NCBI GenBank assembly: GCA_001600095.1
Contig: BCIX01000004.1
Location: 624,586-688,585 of the forward strand
Source: Bullera alba
Lineage: Eukaryota; Basidiomycota; Tremellomycetes; Tremellales; Bulleraceae
Direction: 5' to 3'
Length of the DNA: 64,000 nucleotides
Shown piece by piece: positions 1 to 11,602 of this stretch (its first letter is position 1; every line of letters starts with the position of its first letter). A program made the position numbers and the translations under genes. The notes beneath the pieces are model-generated. The model had not been told where the DNA came from. It searched no databases and was given only the letters and a program-made list of their open reading frames with translations.

Positions 1-434
1 TCGGCTTCTCTTCGACCGCCAGTTCCGGCACTTCCACGCCTACCGGCACTGCCCCCACCACCCCGATCAACGCATCTCACGGCCACCACCACCTTCCCTC
101 TGGGTTGAAAATGACTTCCACGGGGGCGTTCAATAACTCTGCCATTCAAGACGATGAGCTCCCCGTTGACCCAATAAGGCGGCCAAGATCGACTCCCTCG
201 GGTATCCCAGCGTCGGGAGTGCAGAGCCAAAGTGTTATTGGAGGGGATGAGGCGCCGAGCATGGCGATGCATAGGAGCAATACGACACCGCTTAGTGGGC
301 AAAGTGGACAATTTGCCTTACAGGGAAACGCAGGGGATAGGGTTTTTCAGGCTGTGAGGAGGAGTTCAGTGGCTGTAGGCGAGAAACGACACTTTGACCC
401 GTCGAAAGAGCCAAAGCTGCTCGGTCTGCTTTGA
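1..434 (+). CDS. 3' end of an unknown protein (partial)
   Basis: The frame is open from base 3 to a TGA at 432-434, so this is the C-terminal part of a gene that begins before the window. The visible ~143 residues are low-complexity and rich in Ser, Thr, Pro and Gly, with a short His run. They end in a more ordered tail that includes RRSSVAVGEKRHF and FDPSKEPKLLGLL. No domain is recognisable. The composition suggests a disordered C-terminal region of a larger signalling or scaffold protein. The tail RRSS could be a basophilic kinase site. Family unknown. Confidence 0.6.
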   Translation, partial: GFSSTASSGTSTPTGTAPTTPINASHGHHHLPSGLKMTSTGAFNNSAIQDDELPVDPIRRPRSTPSGIPASGVQSQSVIGGDEAPSMAMHRSNTTPLSGQSGQFALQGNAGDRVFQAVRRSSVAVGEKRHFDPSKEPKLLGLL

Positions 435-1479
435 GGACCGTGAGGGCATTAGGAGTCGGGAGTGAGCCCAGCGCGGAGATAAGAAGGGAGAAATGAAGCG
501 AAGAGACGCAAAGAGAGGGCAAGCAAAGGAAAAGGACGCTAAGAGAGCAGGAGTAGAAGCTACGGCTTTCGAGTGAGAAGAGTGCACCGACCCAACTCTA
601 ACACAGGACGAACAGCGACAATGACATCGACACAGTTCAGCAGCCTTTCCATCGGCATCACCTTGTATACTAGACCACACCACACCATCACCTTCCACTG
701 GCCACCACAATTAGCACAACGTAGACTCTGTGTGTACTATGGACATCTGTGTATACAATAGACCTGTGTATACTATAGACTGTTGATATCCAAGACGTTG
801 TAGCCGATATGCGATACCTGCAGCGCATTTTCCAAGTCTGAAAGGCCCGATAGGACATCCGGCTATGCGATGGAGAAGCTGGATCATAACTCAGAATGGG
901 ATGCGTACCTGCCACTGATGGCATAATCACGGGCTGAATATGGTAATGTACAGAATGCGCTATATAGTATGTACAACCTCTTCTGGATGGCGATACCTCC
1001 GATCCTCCCTGCCAAACCTAATGTACAATAGCAGTGACCCGCCTCAGTGATTGATTGTGCTGTCTTTCTTCCAACCAGACGTCCATCCCAAGTGCCCTAC
1101 AACTTCCTTCGAATGACCTTCCGGGCCACTTTACCCACAGACCGCCCACTGACTGCGTTTCTAGGCGTGTGTCTCGTCTTGATGTCGCCATGGCTGATTT
1201 CTCTTCCCAGCCCCTCCTTCTCCCATTTCTTCACTAGACCCATCAGGTTGTCCCGTCCCAATTACCGACGCGCGCTATCCGGTGGCTCGACGCCTCATGA
1301 CCTGATGCTGGTCCACCTGATGCTGGACTCCAAATTCCTGCACCGTTATACTCTTACTCCCCTGCGGACGGCGATTCAGTTCACCCCTCAACATGATTCC
1401 CAAGCCCTTTGCCCCCCTGCCAACAGTGAGGAACGATCGAACGGCCGGCTCTTCAGGGAGATACAGTCTCGAAAGGGTT
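435..1479. other. 3' flank and intergenic region
   Basis: No convincing gene. It holds the presumed 3' UTR of the partial gene and a 17-bp minisatellite (731-781). Its right end is the likely 3' UTR of the minus-strand gene that stops at 1480. An alternative last exon of that gene could extend to about 1275. Confidence 0.5.
731..781. repeat. 17-bp minisatellite, three copies
   Basis: Three adjacent 17-base units begin TGTGTA at 731, 748 and 765 and differ at a few positions (for example tgtgtatacaatagacc and tgtgtatactatagact). The repeat is AT-rich and lies in the 3' flank of the first gene. No function is visible. Confidence 0.7.
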
Positions 1480-3193
1480 TTATGCCATCGGAGCTGACAG
1501 GTGAGTTGGGGTAAAAGCGCCGTCGCCGCCGGCCCTTTCATCTATAAGCGGGGTTAGCTTGTCGTCCGCAGTTTGATCTGGGTTTGGTGTCTGTAGATTG
1601 TGGTTGAAAACCAGAGGGGCTACTCACGGGATGAGTGGTGATGGGATCCAAAATGATAGGCTCTATCGAGCCATCTGGGGTGTTCGCCTTTGGAGGATCT
1701 CGGAAGTGACAAAGGGAGAGTTGCTTCCTAGCTGCTTCCTCGGCGTGTTTCATGAGCATGGTGTGATGCGGACACCTGCGCCGGGTATAAGTATACGATT
1801 TAGAGCCTGACTGTGGACTCTGCGCTCACTTCATGGGCACATCCATGACTGGATTCGCCAGACCTAGGGATTGCAATCTATCGATCATGCTCCAGACTGC
1901 GCCTTGAGTCCCCTAAATCCGGGTCATCAGTGACTGCCCTGCTATGGTTGGTGATAATTGAGGCTGAGACTATACTCACCGTGATACCCAGCACCTTGCT
2001 GCTGTTGATGATAGCGGCACTGGCCCATTCCTCGTATGCGTCCTCTCCGGCTGTAATGAGATCCTCCTGCATGGCATGTATCTCGTCCAAGATCAACTGC
2101 ATCGCTCTCCTCCGCTGTGCAGGACTATCGCTGGATTCGGCGTGCGAGTGTTCGGGTATGTCGAAGGGATATGAGGACAGCGAGTGGAACTGCCTGACGG
2201 AGAGGATGGTCGTGGTGAATGTCGGTTTCAGAGTCGAATATGTCGATGGGCTTGGTGGGAGGTATGCGTAGAGCATCTACAGGGTTCGTAAATGATCAGC
2301 TAGAAGGACTCACACCCTTGGCAGCTGACTCACGGCTAGCCTGACTCCAGTGGGGAGGTCAAGTCGACCCGCTGCGACGAGCGCGGTAAGAGTCCCGATG
2401 AACCCGTGCCCGGCGAGATGGGTCGTGCCCTCGGGCAACAAGGTGCTGCTGAGATTTTGCTCCTGTCACCATCCCGTCAGCTTTCGCGGTAGGATTGAAT
2501 CAGGTAAGCTCACCTGTGCTGATGCCAGGATGGCTATTGACGAAGTGAGGATGAAAGCATTCGTCACATCCATCCTCGCCATCAACTCGTCCTATGGGCA
2601 AGGTCAGGATATTTCTCCACACTCCGTCGTCAAGGTAGGCAACGCACCAAGGATCTTCCTTCGACCCAGCCCCTCATCCAGCCTCGGATGCCGATCGCTC
2701 CACCCCCCAACATTCCAGCAAACTCTTCCATGCCCTTTGGCCAGTATCCAATAGTAGCATCCGGAGTCAGGACGGCTTCTGACGCTTGTTCCCATATCTG
2801 CAACGAGCTCGCCGTCGGCGCGTGCGGGGTGTGAGGATATGACCCCTAGACGCCAGATTCAGCATATGCTCCACATGTTGTGATCAGGAAAGTACACTGA
2901 GAGGGTATGAACACCACACTCACCAGTCCCGCGAAGAGTAATGCCTTGCCGCCGCCGGGCTCGTCACTTCCCGACACCCTCAAATGCCTCGCTTTTCTCA
3001 ACCATCCTACTAGGCCGCTATCCCCGCCCGTACTCGATGTCGAGGCGTGACGATTGTATGGCTGTGTCAGGGGAGTAGGCCAGAGGCGGGACACTGACGA
3101 TGCCGCTCGCGAGAGTGTAGTTATGGGAGGCGTTGAAGCATTCTTTCTCGTTGTCTGGCTGAGCAGACTCGTCACTCCTTTTCCGGGCTTCAT
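1480..3193 (-). CDS. Uncharacterised protein with a mitochondrial-type presequence
   Basis: I assembled eight exons with consistent phase: 3193-2924, 2845-2648, 2591-2514, 2462-2334, 2276-1980, 1912 to about 1833, then two more to a stop near 1480. The N-terminus (MKPGKGVTSLLSQTTRKNAS) is Arg/Ser/Thr-rich and lacks acidic residues, as in a mitochondrial targeting signal. The middle has glycine-rich, weakly hydrophobic helices (GGGAIGIRGWMRGWVEG, TTHLAGHGFIGTLTALVAAG) and then an acidic, probably helical stretch. I do not recognise the family. The exon 6-7 junction rests on a GTGAGC donor at about 1832 that removes a stop. If it is not used, the protein ends at 1826 with 352 residues. The last intron would be only about 37 nt, so the C-terminus is the least certain part. 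Confidence 0.6.
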
Positions 3194-3534
3194 CGCGCTT
3201 CGAGGTATATCACCATTTGTTCAGCGGCTGTTGAGTTGGTTCTGTGTCAGATACCTGGGGTGGTTGTTGATCTTGAAGACGAGGTTGACGTGGCAGGTGT
3301 TGATGTTGGGAGGTAGATACCGGGTCGCTACCATTTCTGAGACTGAATTGATCGGCGAGTCGTTAGCCGGGAATAAGTTTCGGTTTTATGCGGAGCAATC
3401 GACTCGGTGTAATGACCTTCTATCCTCTGTCCTCTGAGCATCAAGCAACGGCAACGGTGGTCCGTACACTGGAGCCAACACCGAGAGCCGGAGCCTTGAT
3501 CAAGATCTATATGCGACAAAGCGCTGTTCGAGCG

Positions 3535-4084
3535 ATGAATCTGATACAGTACAAAGTGTGCGTTGGGCAGAAGGGCTCTCTGAGCGACAAGTCTGTACTG
3601 ACTTGAGGCAGGACGGGAAAGGTCCAGGTGAGATCGGCCAGCATTGGACTGAATCTGCTCCAAGCGTCTAGCTAAGCTGAGAAATGCAGGGTGTCGGATT
3701 CCGAGACTTCACGCAGAGAGAGTGGGTCTACCTATCATCAAAGCCCCGAGTACCAACTCTCCGTTGATGATGCTGACGGTACAGAGCGAACAAGCTAGGC
3801 GTGGAAGGATGGTGTCACAATCACCCGGATGAGAGTGTCCAAGGTGTGGCCATAGCTCCAGAGGATGTCCTCGCGGCGTTGTAAGTGCAGTGATGGCCAA
3901 GGTTCTGCTTGAAAGGCGACCTGATCTGTGCTACAGTCGAAAGCGGCTGGAGGCGGGCCCGCCTTCCTCTCAAGTCAATTCGGTGCAGGTGCTCAAAGAG
4001 TCTTCCGGGCTGAGTGAGGAAAATGTCAGATCGGAAGTAGGAGATCACAAGGGCTACAGCGTGAGGCGATACAGAGCCGAGTGA
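3535..4084 (+). CDS. Acylphosphatase
   Basis: A small cytosolic enzyme that hydrolyses acyl-phosphate bonds. Five exons (3535-3557, 3612-3627, 3690-3721, 3785-3880, 3937-4084) join in phase to 104 residues. The start MNLIQYKV leads into the signature VTGKVQGVGFRDFTQ, where the Arg after GVGF binds phosphate in this family. The second signature LGVEGWCHNHPDESVQG follows; its first Asn (WCHN) matches the catalytic Asn. The usual C-terminal helix region is EDVLAAFRKRLEAGPPSSQV. Human enzymes are about 98 residues, so the length fits, with about 15 extra residues at the C-terminus. Exon 2 is only 16 nt and encodes most of the GKVQ loop, so gene finders could easily miss the gene. Family assignment is secure; exon borders are inferred from splice sites and homology. 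Confidence 0.85.
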
Positions 4085-4507
4085 TCAAGAAGGCAGAGCT
4101 TGTCTTCCATACCTCTCGGCTAGAAATCTAGGCCAGGCCAGCAGAGTAGCCCGACAGATCTTGGACCCCTGTCAAAGTCCAGACCTGTCAACCATGTATC
4201 CATAGCACAAGTTCCAGACCTTTGTATCGTGCCCAGACATGCGGTGTGCCCAGTCAGTACGATGTACCGACTCTTGCACCGCCGTCGCTATCGTAAGACC
4301 CGTCGGCGCCATCGCATCGGACACCTCCGAAGGGGTTGTGACACCGCCACCCGGAGTTATTTGAATCAGCCGTTGTTGTCATGACGTCGGGGTTGATTTC
4401 AAGCTTAACACTATCGATCAGCTGAATTTGTCGGACAACCATCGCAAGGACCGTCAAGCATATAAGAGCGAATCGGAGCCGGGACCTATCGCTCTCGCAA
4501 GTCACCC
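4085..4507. other. Intergenic region upstream of the RhoGEF gene
   Basis: About 420 bases between the acylphosphatase stop and the RhoGEF start, presumably 3' UTR plus promoter. I see no gene or strong motif. Confidence 0.4.
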
Positions 4508-7500
4508 ATGTCGTCGCTATATCTGCCTCCTAGTCTGCCGTACGATCCGTCCGGAGCGGGACCCTCGAGACAGCAGTACAGCAAGTATTCCACCACAGAT
4601 TCAGCTACCAATACCAGCACCAATGGATCCCCTGGGAGCAGGTTGAAAAGCCTCAAGAACCGACCATGGCCATTCGGATCCCACAGGTCGAAAGCGTCCA
4701 ATGAAACTCCTGGCAACAGCTCATCAATCAGATACAACCGTAATCAGAAGACCGCAGCGGGCCATTTAGGCGATGAAGAGGAGGGCGGCATAGATCACCT
4801 GGTACAGCCATACTCAGCGCTGAGGGTGGACGAAAGGACGCCGTCGGAGCGAAAGCGCTATGAGCACGACTATGGTCTAAAGGATCCAACGGTACCTGAA
4901 CGCACAGCGGAAGGCAGCGTGACAAGTACGAGGAGCGGTGCAGCTTGGGGAAGTGATGAAGAGGAGGAAGTGGATATTGAGCCTGATGCGTATAGCTGGG
5001 TAGACCCAAGTATGCTCGGCACAGAGCGCCTCGAGGTTTCTTCAGTGAGAGACCTTTATGACCACGACTGCATCCACAGACTGACTGGCTTTAATTGTAG
5101 CCCCGTCCGCCATCTCGTTCGCAGCCTTCGAGTCCGGGTGCCTCGTCAAGTCTGATCCAGGATGCCTGGAATGCCGATATCCCACTGGCAAGGGCTCCCC
5201 CCGTCCCATCTGTTAGTCCAATGCCAATCATGCCTCGTATCACTGATCCGTAGGCTGACCCGCTGCAGAAACCGCAAAGACCGGGTCAGCTCGATCCCCG
5301 AGACTCTTACAATCTGCTACTCGCGTACCAATCCTCAACTTCGTCTCAGAATCACAGCTCGTCGTCGCATTCCACTCGCCAAACTCCGCCCGAGACGCCA
5401 TCACATTCCACAGAGGCCACACATCAGCGCCTCGCTGATCCCGAATGGCACGAGCTCGTGGATGGCAATATGATTGAAAGTCTGGGTCGACAGGAGGTTC
5501 AGAGGCAGGGACTTTGGTGGGAGTTGGTCAAGGGAGAAGTGGAGTTTGTCCGGGATCTAAGAGTCGTCACTCAGGTGAGCCCCATAGTCCTTGTCCCCAT
5601 TGCGACATTCACACGGATGTACAGGGCTTCATCGCTCCTCTTCAGTCACACCATCCGCCGGTCCTGACGCCTGAGGCAAGACTCCACGCTTTTGTGGCAG
5701 AGGTGTTTAGCACTATACCCGCCATCGGAGCCGCGCACGAAGCGCTCCTGGAGAGGCTGCTTGAGAGGCAGAGGGCGGAATGGCCGCTGGTGAGTAGTTC
5801 AGAGATGGGACACATGCCGGCACATCGGCTGACACCATCTACCAGCTCACATCGGCTGCCGACTTGATTCTGGAGACCTTTCTCGATATCGTCGATTTGT
5901 ACGAGACAGTGGGTTCTTATGCCGGTGTCATTGGCAGCCGTTTACTGAAAGCACGGGCAGTATATGAAGAATTACCCTTTTGCCGATGCCAGAGTCCGGC
6001 GGGAGAGCGAGCGGAATCCAGAGTTCAAATCGTTCCTCCAGGACCGCAACACGTTGGAGCTCACTCGGCGGCGGGACATTGTGAGTTGCCCAAAACTCCA
6101 TATCGACCAAGTAGCTGATTGGGACATGACAGTCCGTCTTTCTCTCCCGTCCGGTGACTCGCCTTCCACGCATACTGCTCCTCCTCGAAGCGCTACTGAG
6201 GTGCACGCCCGAAGATCACCCTGATAGAGAGGCCATCCCGACCGTCATATCGATCCTCACTTCTGCTCTCAAAGGCAGTCAGGTGGGTGTGATCGCCGCT
6301 CGATGGAAGGTTCTGCTACTGATCCGGATCGGTAGCCCGGCATCGAGAGTGCAGAGGCGAAGATCAAGTTGTGGAATGTCGCCGAGCAGCTCTTGTTCAA
6401 GAAGGGCGAGATTATAGTGGGTGGATTATTGGGTCTTTTGGGAGATCGTGGGCAAAGCTGAACTGCGTCAGGAACTCGACATTGGCGAGCCGAAACGAAC
6501 CCTCGTCCACGCAGGCTACGTGTTCCGCAGGGTGCGAAGCGAGACCAACTGGCATGGATGGTAGGTCACTCATTCATACACATAGGCTGGGACTATACTG
6601 ACACTCATTCAGGCAAGACCTCCATGCGTTCTTGATCGACAACTACTTTCTCCTCACGCGGGACGAGGAGCATGGCAAGCACGTGGTCGTCTCAAGACCG
6701 ATTCACATCGATTTCCTCAATCTGGTCTCTGCGAACGGTGTGCCCGAGCGGCGACACGATTACATAGCCCAAGTCAGGCGCCGACACAGTGGAAACATGT
6801 GAGTGATATATCATTTCTAAAAGGTTTGGCTGACCGAGTGGGAATACAGGACGGATCCGGTGTTCAAGCCTGAGAGGTTGATGTACCCCTTTACAATCAC
6901 AACAGAGAGCGGGGAGAATGGGCGGACATATACTCTCTGCACGGCGTGAGCTCATCAATGTTTATAAAGAGAGATCACGCTGACCTAGGATGCAGCTCGC
7001 AGAATGCAAGAGATCAATGGCGGGAGAAGATCGAGAGCGCAAAAACGCTTCGCAAGTTCGATTCGGAGAGCAATAGGGTAAGCAGGCTCTGCCGACGTAG
7101 GGATCATAGGTTGACAGTCCTTGGTAGCACTTTGCTGTTCACTCGCTATACGTCCCTTCCGAGGTGAAAGAGCCTATCATGGCGGCGGACACCTTCACCT
7201 GGCTCGGCCGGGAGACAGTCGCGATTGCCACCCCGAGATCTGTCTGGATCGGCTGGCGGCGGGATTCAAAGTGTAAGCAAATTATCTTGATATCGATGTC
7301 GATATTGACTGGGCACGGGCGGTCAACAGCGTACCGCGAGCTCATCCACTTTGGCTCGGGCTTCATCTCGTCAATCACCATCGTGCCTGATTTCGGCAGG
7401 CTACTGGTGTTGAGCTCGGGATCCCTATGGGCATTCGACCTGACGCAGATGATACCGACTCACGAGCCGGTGACGTGGACTCGAGTGGCCTGGAGGAGTG

Positions 7501-8434
7501 GCGTTGAGCTCAGTGGTCCTGAGCATACCGTCGCATTTGTCAGAATGGGCATGACCAAGGGCCGGCTCTTGAGTGAGTCGATGTAGCCGGTGTTGACGGT
7601 GTCGAAATTGCTGATCGGCCGTTTCCTCGTAGTTGTACACGCCTCATATGCCAAGTGAGCCGGGCCAACGAGAGAATCCAGGTCACCAGTGCTGACCATT
7701 GGGTGCAGAAACTCCCACGTCACCAATCTCCATTTCGACGAGCCTCTCCATTCATCCACCACTGGACCCGATCCACAACGCTCGACCCGCTCGTTCCGAC
7801 GATTCGCAACACTGCAGATCCCGGGGTATGCGTCCGAGCTCTCCTTCTTTCGACAGACGATCGCAGTGGTGACTGAAAAGTCGTTTGTGATTGCCGAACC
7901 GGGCAATCCGACGTATAACCAGATCCCCACGTTTCCCAGCTCGATTCCCCAAAGCTCAATGGTCGGGCGGATGGTGTCTAATGCAAAGCCAATGGCGATG
8001 TATCAAATTGGCGAGAATGACTTTTTGCTCTGTTACAACTGGGGCGCGTGTTTCGTCACAAAGTGTAAGTCGGCCTCAACACTTCTTACTCTTAGATGGG
8101 ACGACGCTAACGATTGGTAGACGGCGAGGTCGCACATAATGGCTCGTTCATGCGCTGGAACGTGACTCCCTCATATATCGCCTATAGACCGCCCTACCTT
8201 CTTTTGTTCGACGAAGCCGGCGGAAAGATTGAAGTGAGGGATGTCGCTAGTGGAAGGATGTGCGAGGTGATTGAGGAAAGGGGGTTAAAGGCGCTCCGGT
8301 TGAGCAGGATAGAGCAGGGTATGCTGGCCATAAGTCCAAGAGGATTGCTAGACGTGGTAGAGGTGAGCACCGTCAATAAGGGTGGGGAGAACACACTCAG
8401 TGCTGATTAATGGTTCTAGACTGTGGAGTTGTAA
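4508..8434 (+). CDS. Rho guanine nucleotide exchange factor (DH-PH-CNH), Rom2/Tus1-type
   Basis: Predicted activator of Rho1 in the cell wall integrity pathway, acting at the plasma membrane. Of the many exons, the first three (4508-5044, 5101-5211, 5269-5574) are certain by phase. Residues 1 to about 280 are Ser/Pro-rich and disordered. The DH (RhoGEF) domain starts near EVQRQGLWWELVKGEVEFVRDL and continues through TSAADLILETFLDIVDLYET to RPVTRLPRILLLLEALL. A PH domain follows (RTLVHAGYVFRR, LHAFLIDNYFLLTRDE, YTLCTASQNARDQWREKIE). The C-terminal third is a CNH (citron) domain, from DTFTWLGRETVAIATPRSVW to ISPRGLLDVVETVEL. The last intron separates DVVE from TVEL before the stop at 8432-8434. 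This order is typical of yeast Rom1/Rom2 and also of Tus1; I cannot separate them by eye. The usual N-terminal DEP domain of Rom2 is not evident. Confidence 0.85.
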
Positions 8435-8659
8435 CATGCGAGACACGGATAATGATACGAGCACGAATGACGACTGCGATATGCCAGCGCACAGACACGA
8501 CGAGATGGATTCATGGAACCATCTATCATTACTGCAGTAGATTGCTTTCCATGGAGCCTCAAACCCCGTCGTTCCAGTCTATGACTTTTAACTTCTGACC
8601 TCTAACACCTGATTATATTGACCGTATATGACTCAACAAGGACCTGTAGAACCGAGGCC

Positions 8660-10561
8660 TCAATTCCACTCTAGCTTGAGCGCGTCCCACATGACTCCTC
8701 TCCAGCGTTGGGTGGCGGTGATCGAGCTGAGTGGAGTCAGCTTGGCAACGAATGAACAGGTGGGGGGGAGGGGACGTCTCTGGGACCGCATCGGGAAGAG
8801 GAGAATGCTATATGGGACGAGCACTCACAGATCGAGACGATTAAACTTGTCACTCTTCAACATCTCACTGGGGATCTCGAGCTGCTGGGTGTAATAAGCT
8901 CCTGCGATGGTGGCACTTCGGTAGAGCGACTTGTCACTTGGTCTGTCGCTTCCGATTGTCTTCACAAACTGATAGTTCATACTGACGTTCAAACCGGACA
9001 CGGTCGTGTCGTTCGGGTTGAACCCGCTCCTCGAGGTGAACCCGGCGAACTGGAGCGTCAGCGTCGCAGAGGTATTGCTCTTCTCGGGTGGAACCGGGTC
9101 GAACAAGACCGACCAATTGCCGAGACCACTTTGGGCAAAGTACCAGTCCGATGTCTTGTTGGTACCAATCGAGTAGACGAGGTTGGAGGGCGTAATGTCG
9201 CTTCGACCATGTTGATAAGGTAGACCACCGCCGTTGAAGCCAATGGTCTTCTTGTCAAAGTCTCCAATCCGCCACCATACCTCTCGCTGGGGAATCTCCC
9301 AGGTAACCTCGCCCAAATCCACCACTGCCCCTCCGTCTCGTTTGGTCGAGGTGGTGGCGTTCATGTTGACCATGGTTCCGTTGTGAACGCCTTCAACGTC
9401 GGGGATCACTTGACCTCCATTGGACCATGCGATCAGTCGGTAATCCTTCTCGGTGCGAACGTTCTCAAACTCAAAGTACCCGTCGTCAGAGGCGTAGGTG
9501 GTGTATTGGAAGTAGGTGCCCTGGTTGTTGGTCTCCCAGCCGTTCTCGTCACCTAGGAATACGGCAGCACCGGCCGCAGTTCGACCGTCACTGAGGACCA
9601 GCCGTCCTTTGACGGTCGCTCGAGTTTGGTACTGCGTGTTGTTGAGCCAAGCGTATGGCCACTGCGAGTCTTCCTGTTGTACCCTGTTGGCCACGTCGGA
9701 CATGTCCCCGTCATTGACGTAGAACAGCCATGGACCCCAGAGCTTGCCGTCCGGGATGGTATTGGCAAAGTCGCTCATGTAGTGTGTGCCTAAAGTAAAA
9801 GTTCAGCGTCCATCCCTGGGCCAAAGTGTCCAAGACTCACCATGGAAGTAATGCAGCATCACGGCGTCGTTGGTCTTTGTCTCCCGGTGAACCATCAACT
9901 CCTGCTTCATATGGTCCCCAATGTAATAATCCTTTCCAGGGGCGATGATCCAAGCGCCAACTCCGTCCCCATAGACACCATGGTAGTCGAGGCTTCTGAC
10001 GAAACATGAAAAGTCGTATTTGGTGATATATCCCCCGTCTTGCCTGATCCACGTCTCATCTTGGACATTGACCCCGGCCTGGATCTGGCCTATCGTTGGC
10101 AAAACATCGTCTCGACAGTTTGTCCGGCCTTTGGTGAAGATTACCGGATCCAATCGCCATAGTGAACGGATCTCCCCTTGAACCCCTAGGTTCTTGTTCA
10201 CCACGTATTGATAGTGTCCGGGCAAGTTGGCGAAGAGGATGTAGTGGACAGTGGCGTAGTACGAGTCGAAGGCGACGTGGATTTGATCATCGGTCTGTGT
10301 GATGATCTCAGGCTGGGATGTGATGTTGATAGTGTTTCGACCGCCATAGTCGACGTACCCTCCAGTGGCGTTGCGGACCAGTTCTCGACCATTCCATTGG
10401 ATACTGTATGCGTATCCTTCCGAGTTCAAGGTCAAGTCGAAGGAATCACCGTTCGACAGGAACCACTGGGTCGAGTTGATTGCTGTCAGGTATGGCGTGG
10501 CGGCTCGAGCGAAGAGGGAGGCCGTACTGAGCCATAGTGTCAATGAAGCGAGTGTCCACAT
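8660..10561 (-). CDS. Rhamnogalacturonan lyase, polysaccharide lyase family 4
   Basis: A secreted enzyme that cleaves the rhamnogalacturonan-I backbone of pectin by beta-elimination. Three exons (10561-9841, 9789-8829, 8726-8660) give 582 residues. The signal peptide MWTLASLTLWLSTASLFARA precedes the catalytic beta-sandwich (YAYSIQWNGRELVRNATGGY, YYATVHYILFANLPGHYQYV). Then come the FnIII-like domain (TRATVKGRLVLSDGRTAAGA) and the C-terminal carbohydrate-binding-like domain (REVWWRIGDFDKKTIGFNGG, ending TQRWRGVMWDALKLEWN). Several N-glycosylation sequons are present. Length and domain order match fungal PL4 enzymes. It acts outside the cell, and its products could feed transporters such as the one 8 kb downstream. 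Family is confident; exact linkage preference is inference. Confidence 0.9.
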
Positions 10562-11602
10562 CTTGACCTACTCCTGCGATCGTTGACGGCGCCTCCACGA
10601 CCCCGCATCATGTTCTTATAGCCCACTCAACCTCATCAGTCTCAAGACACTCATCCCCGGTCGCCCCATCTTGGCCCCGCGCGGGAGAACGATGTACCGT
10701 CACTTTCGCGCTAGTGCCGGGGTATGCATATCCGCTGCCAGAACTTGATGACCTGATCAGACCTGATCGCTATCGCAGCCTGTCGCAGCATGCTCGACCC
10801 ACGAGCTCCCACGAATACGAGCAAGAGGAGGGATCGAAATGACGAGGAAGCGTCCGAAGACGTTAGCGGCGGAGCCGGCCCGACCGGCCCGAGATCTAAT
10901 CGATCTAGTGACCTCGACTCTGACTCCACTCTGAGCGCAGACAGTAGTCGGTGATCGGTCCAGCACTGTCCAGCAACAAAGATCTTGCGAGCGAGCGGTA
11001 AACGGTACAGCTTGCCCGCTGCTATATCAAGCTATGGCTGAAACCTTAGACGGCTGAGCCGGCGAGCGGTATTGCGCATATGCTCTGCTGCCGAGCTGCT
11101 AGGCTTTGGAGCTGGGCGGTGGGCACTCCGTTCGGAGCTCGGACCTAAACTGACCTGGTCCTGGACTCCTCTTGCTCAATGTCCGTATTTCTCGGTCTTT
11201 GATGCATAATGACTGACGTTCGTCTCGCATCCCTACCAAGGACGGCCTCGGGTGGCAGCATCCCACCGTCACCCACACTCTCACTCCATGATTGGGACGC
11301 CGTGCTGCGGCTGGCGCTCATCTCATCGAGTCCCCACACCTTCCCAGCCTCGACAGATGCAACCTCATGTCTCTGTCGTCCACCGAATCTTCTCAGTGTT
11401 TTCGAGCAAGCCTGTCGGTGGTCCTATGCCGACGTGTTCTCAAGGTGACACCTCTTGCGGACGTTTGTGGGAGACGGATCTAACTGTCCAATCGCTTGGC
11501 AAGTTGAAAAGACTGATCCTTTGATCCTCCCTGTGTGTCTATCCCGGTGGAAAAGCTCGTCGCTCTGAACCGCTCCTCGACTGACATCCCACTGATCCCG
11601 AC
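10562..11602. other. Intergenic region upstream of the PL4 gene
   Basis: About 1 kb between the PL4 start and the 3' end of the next minus-strand gene. It should carry the PL4 promoter. Small open frames here have no coding character that I can defend. Confidence 0.4.

Noticed and set aside
1275..1541. 88-codon minus-strand frame as a separate small gene
   Set aside because: It is more simply an alternative last exon, or the 3' flank, of the minus-strand mitochondrial-type gene. No independent start context or family was seen.
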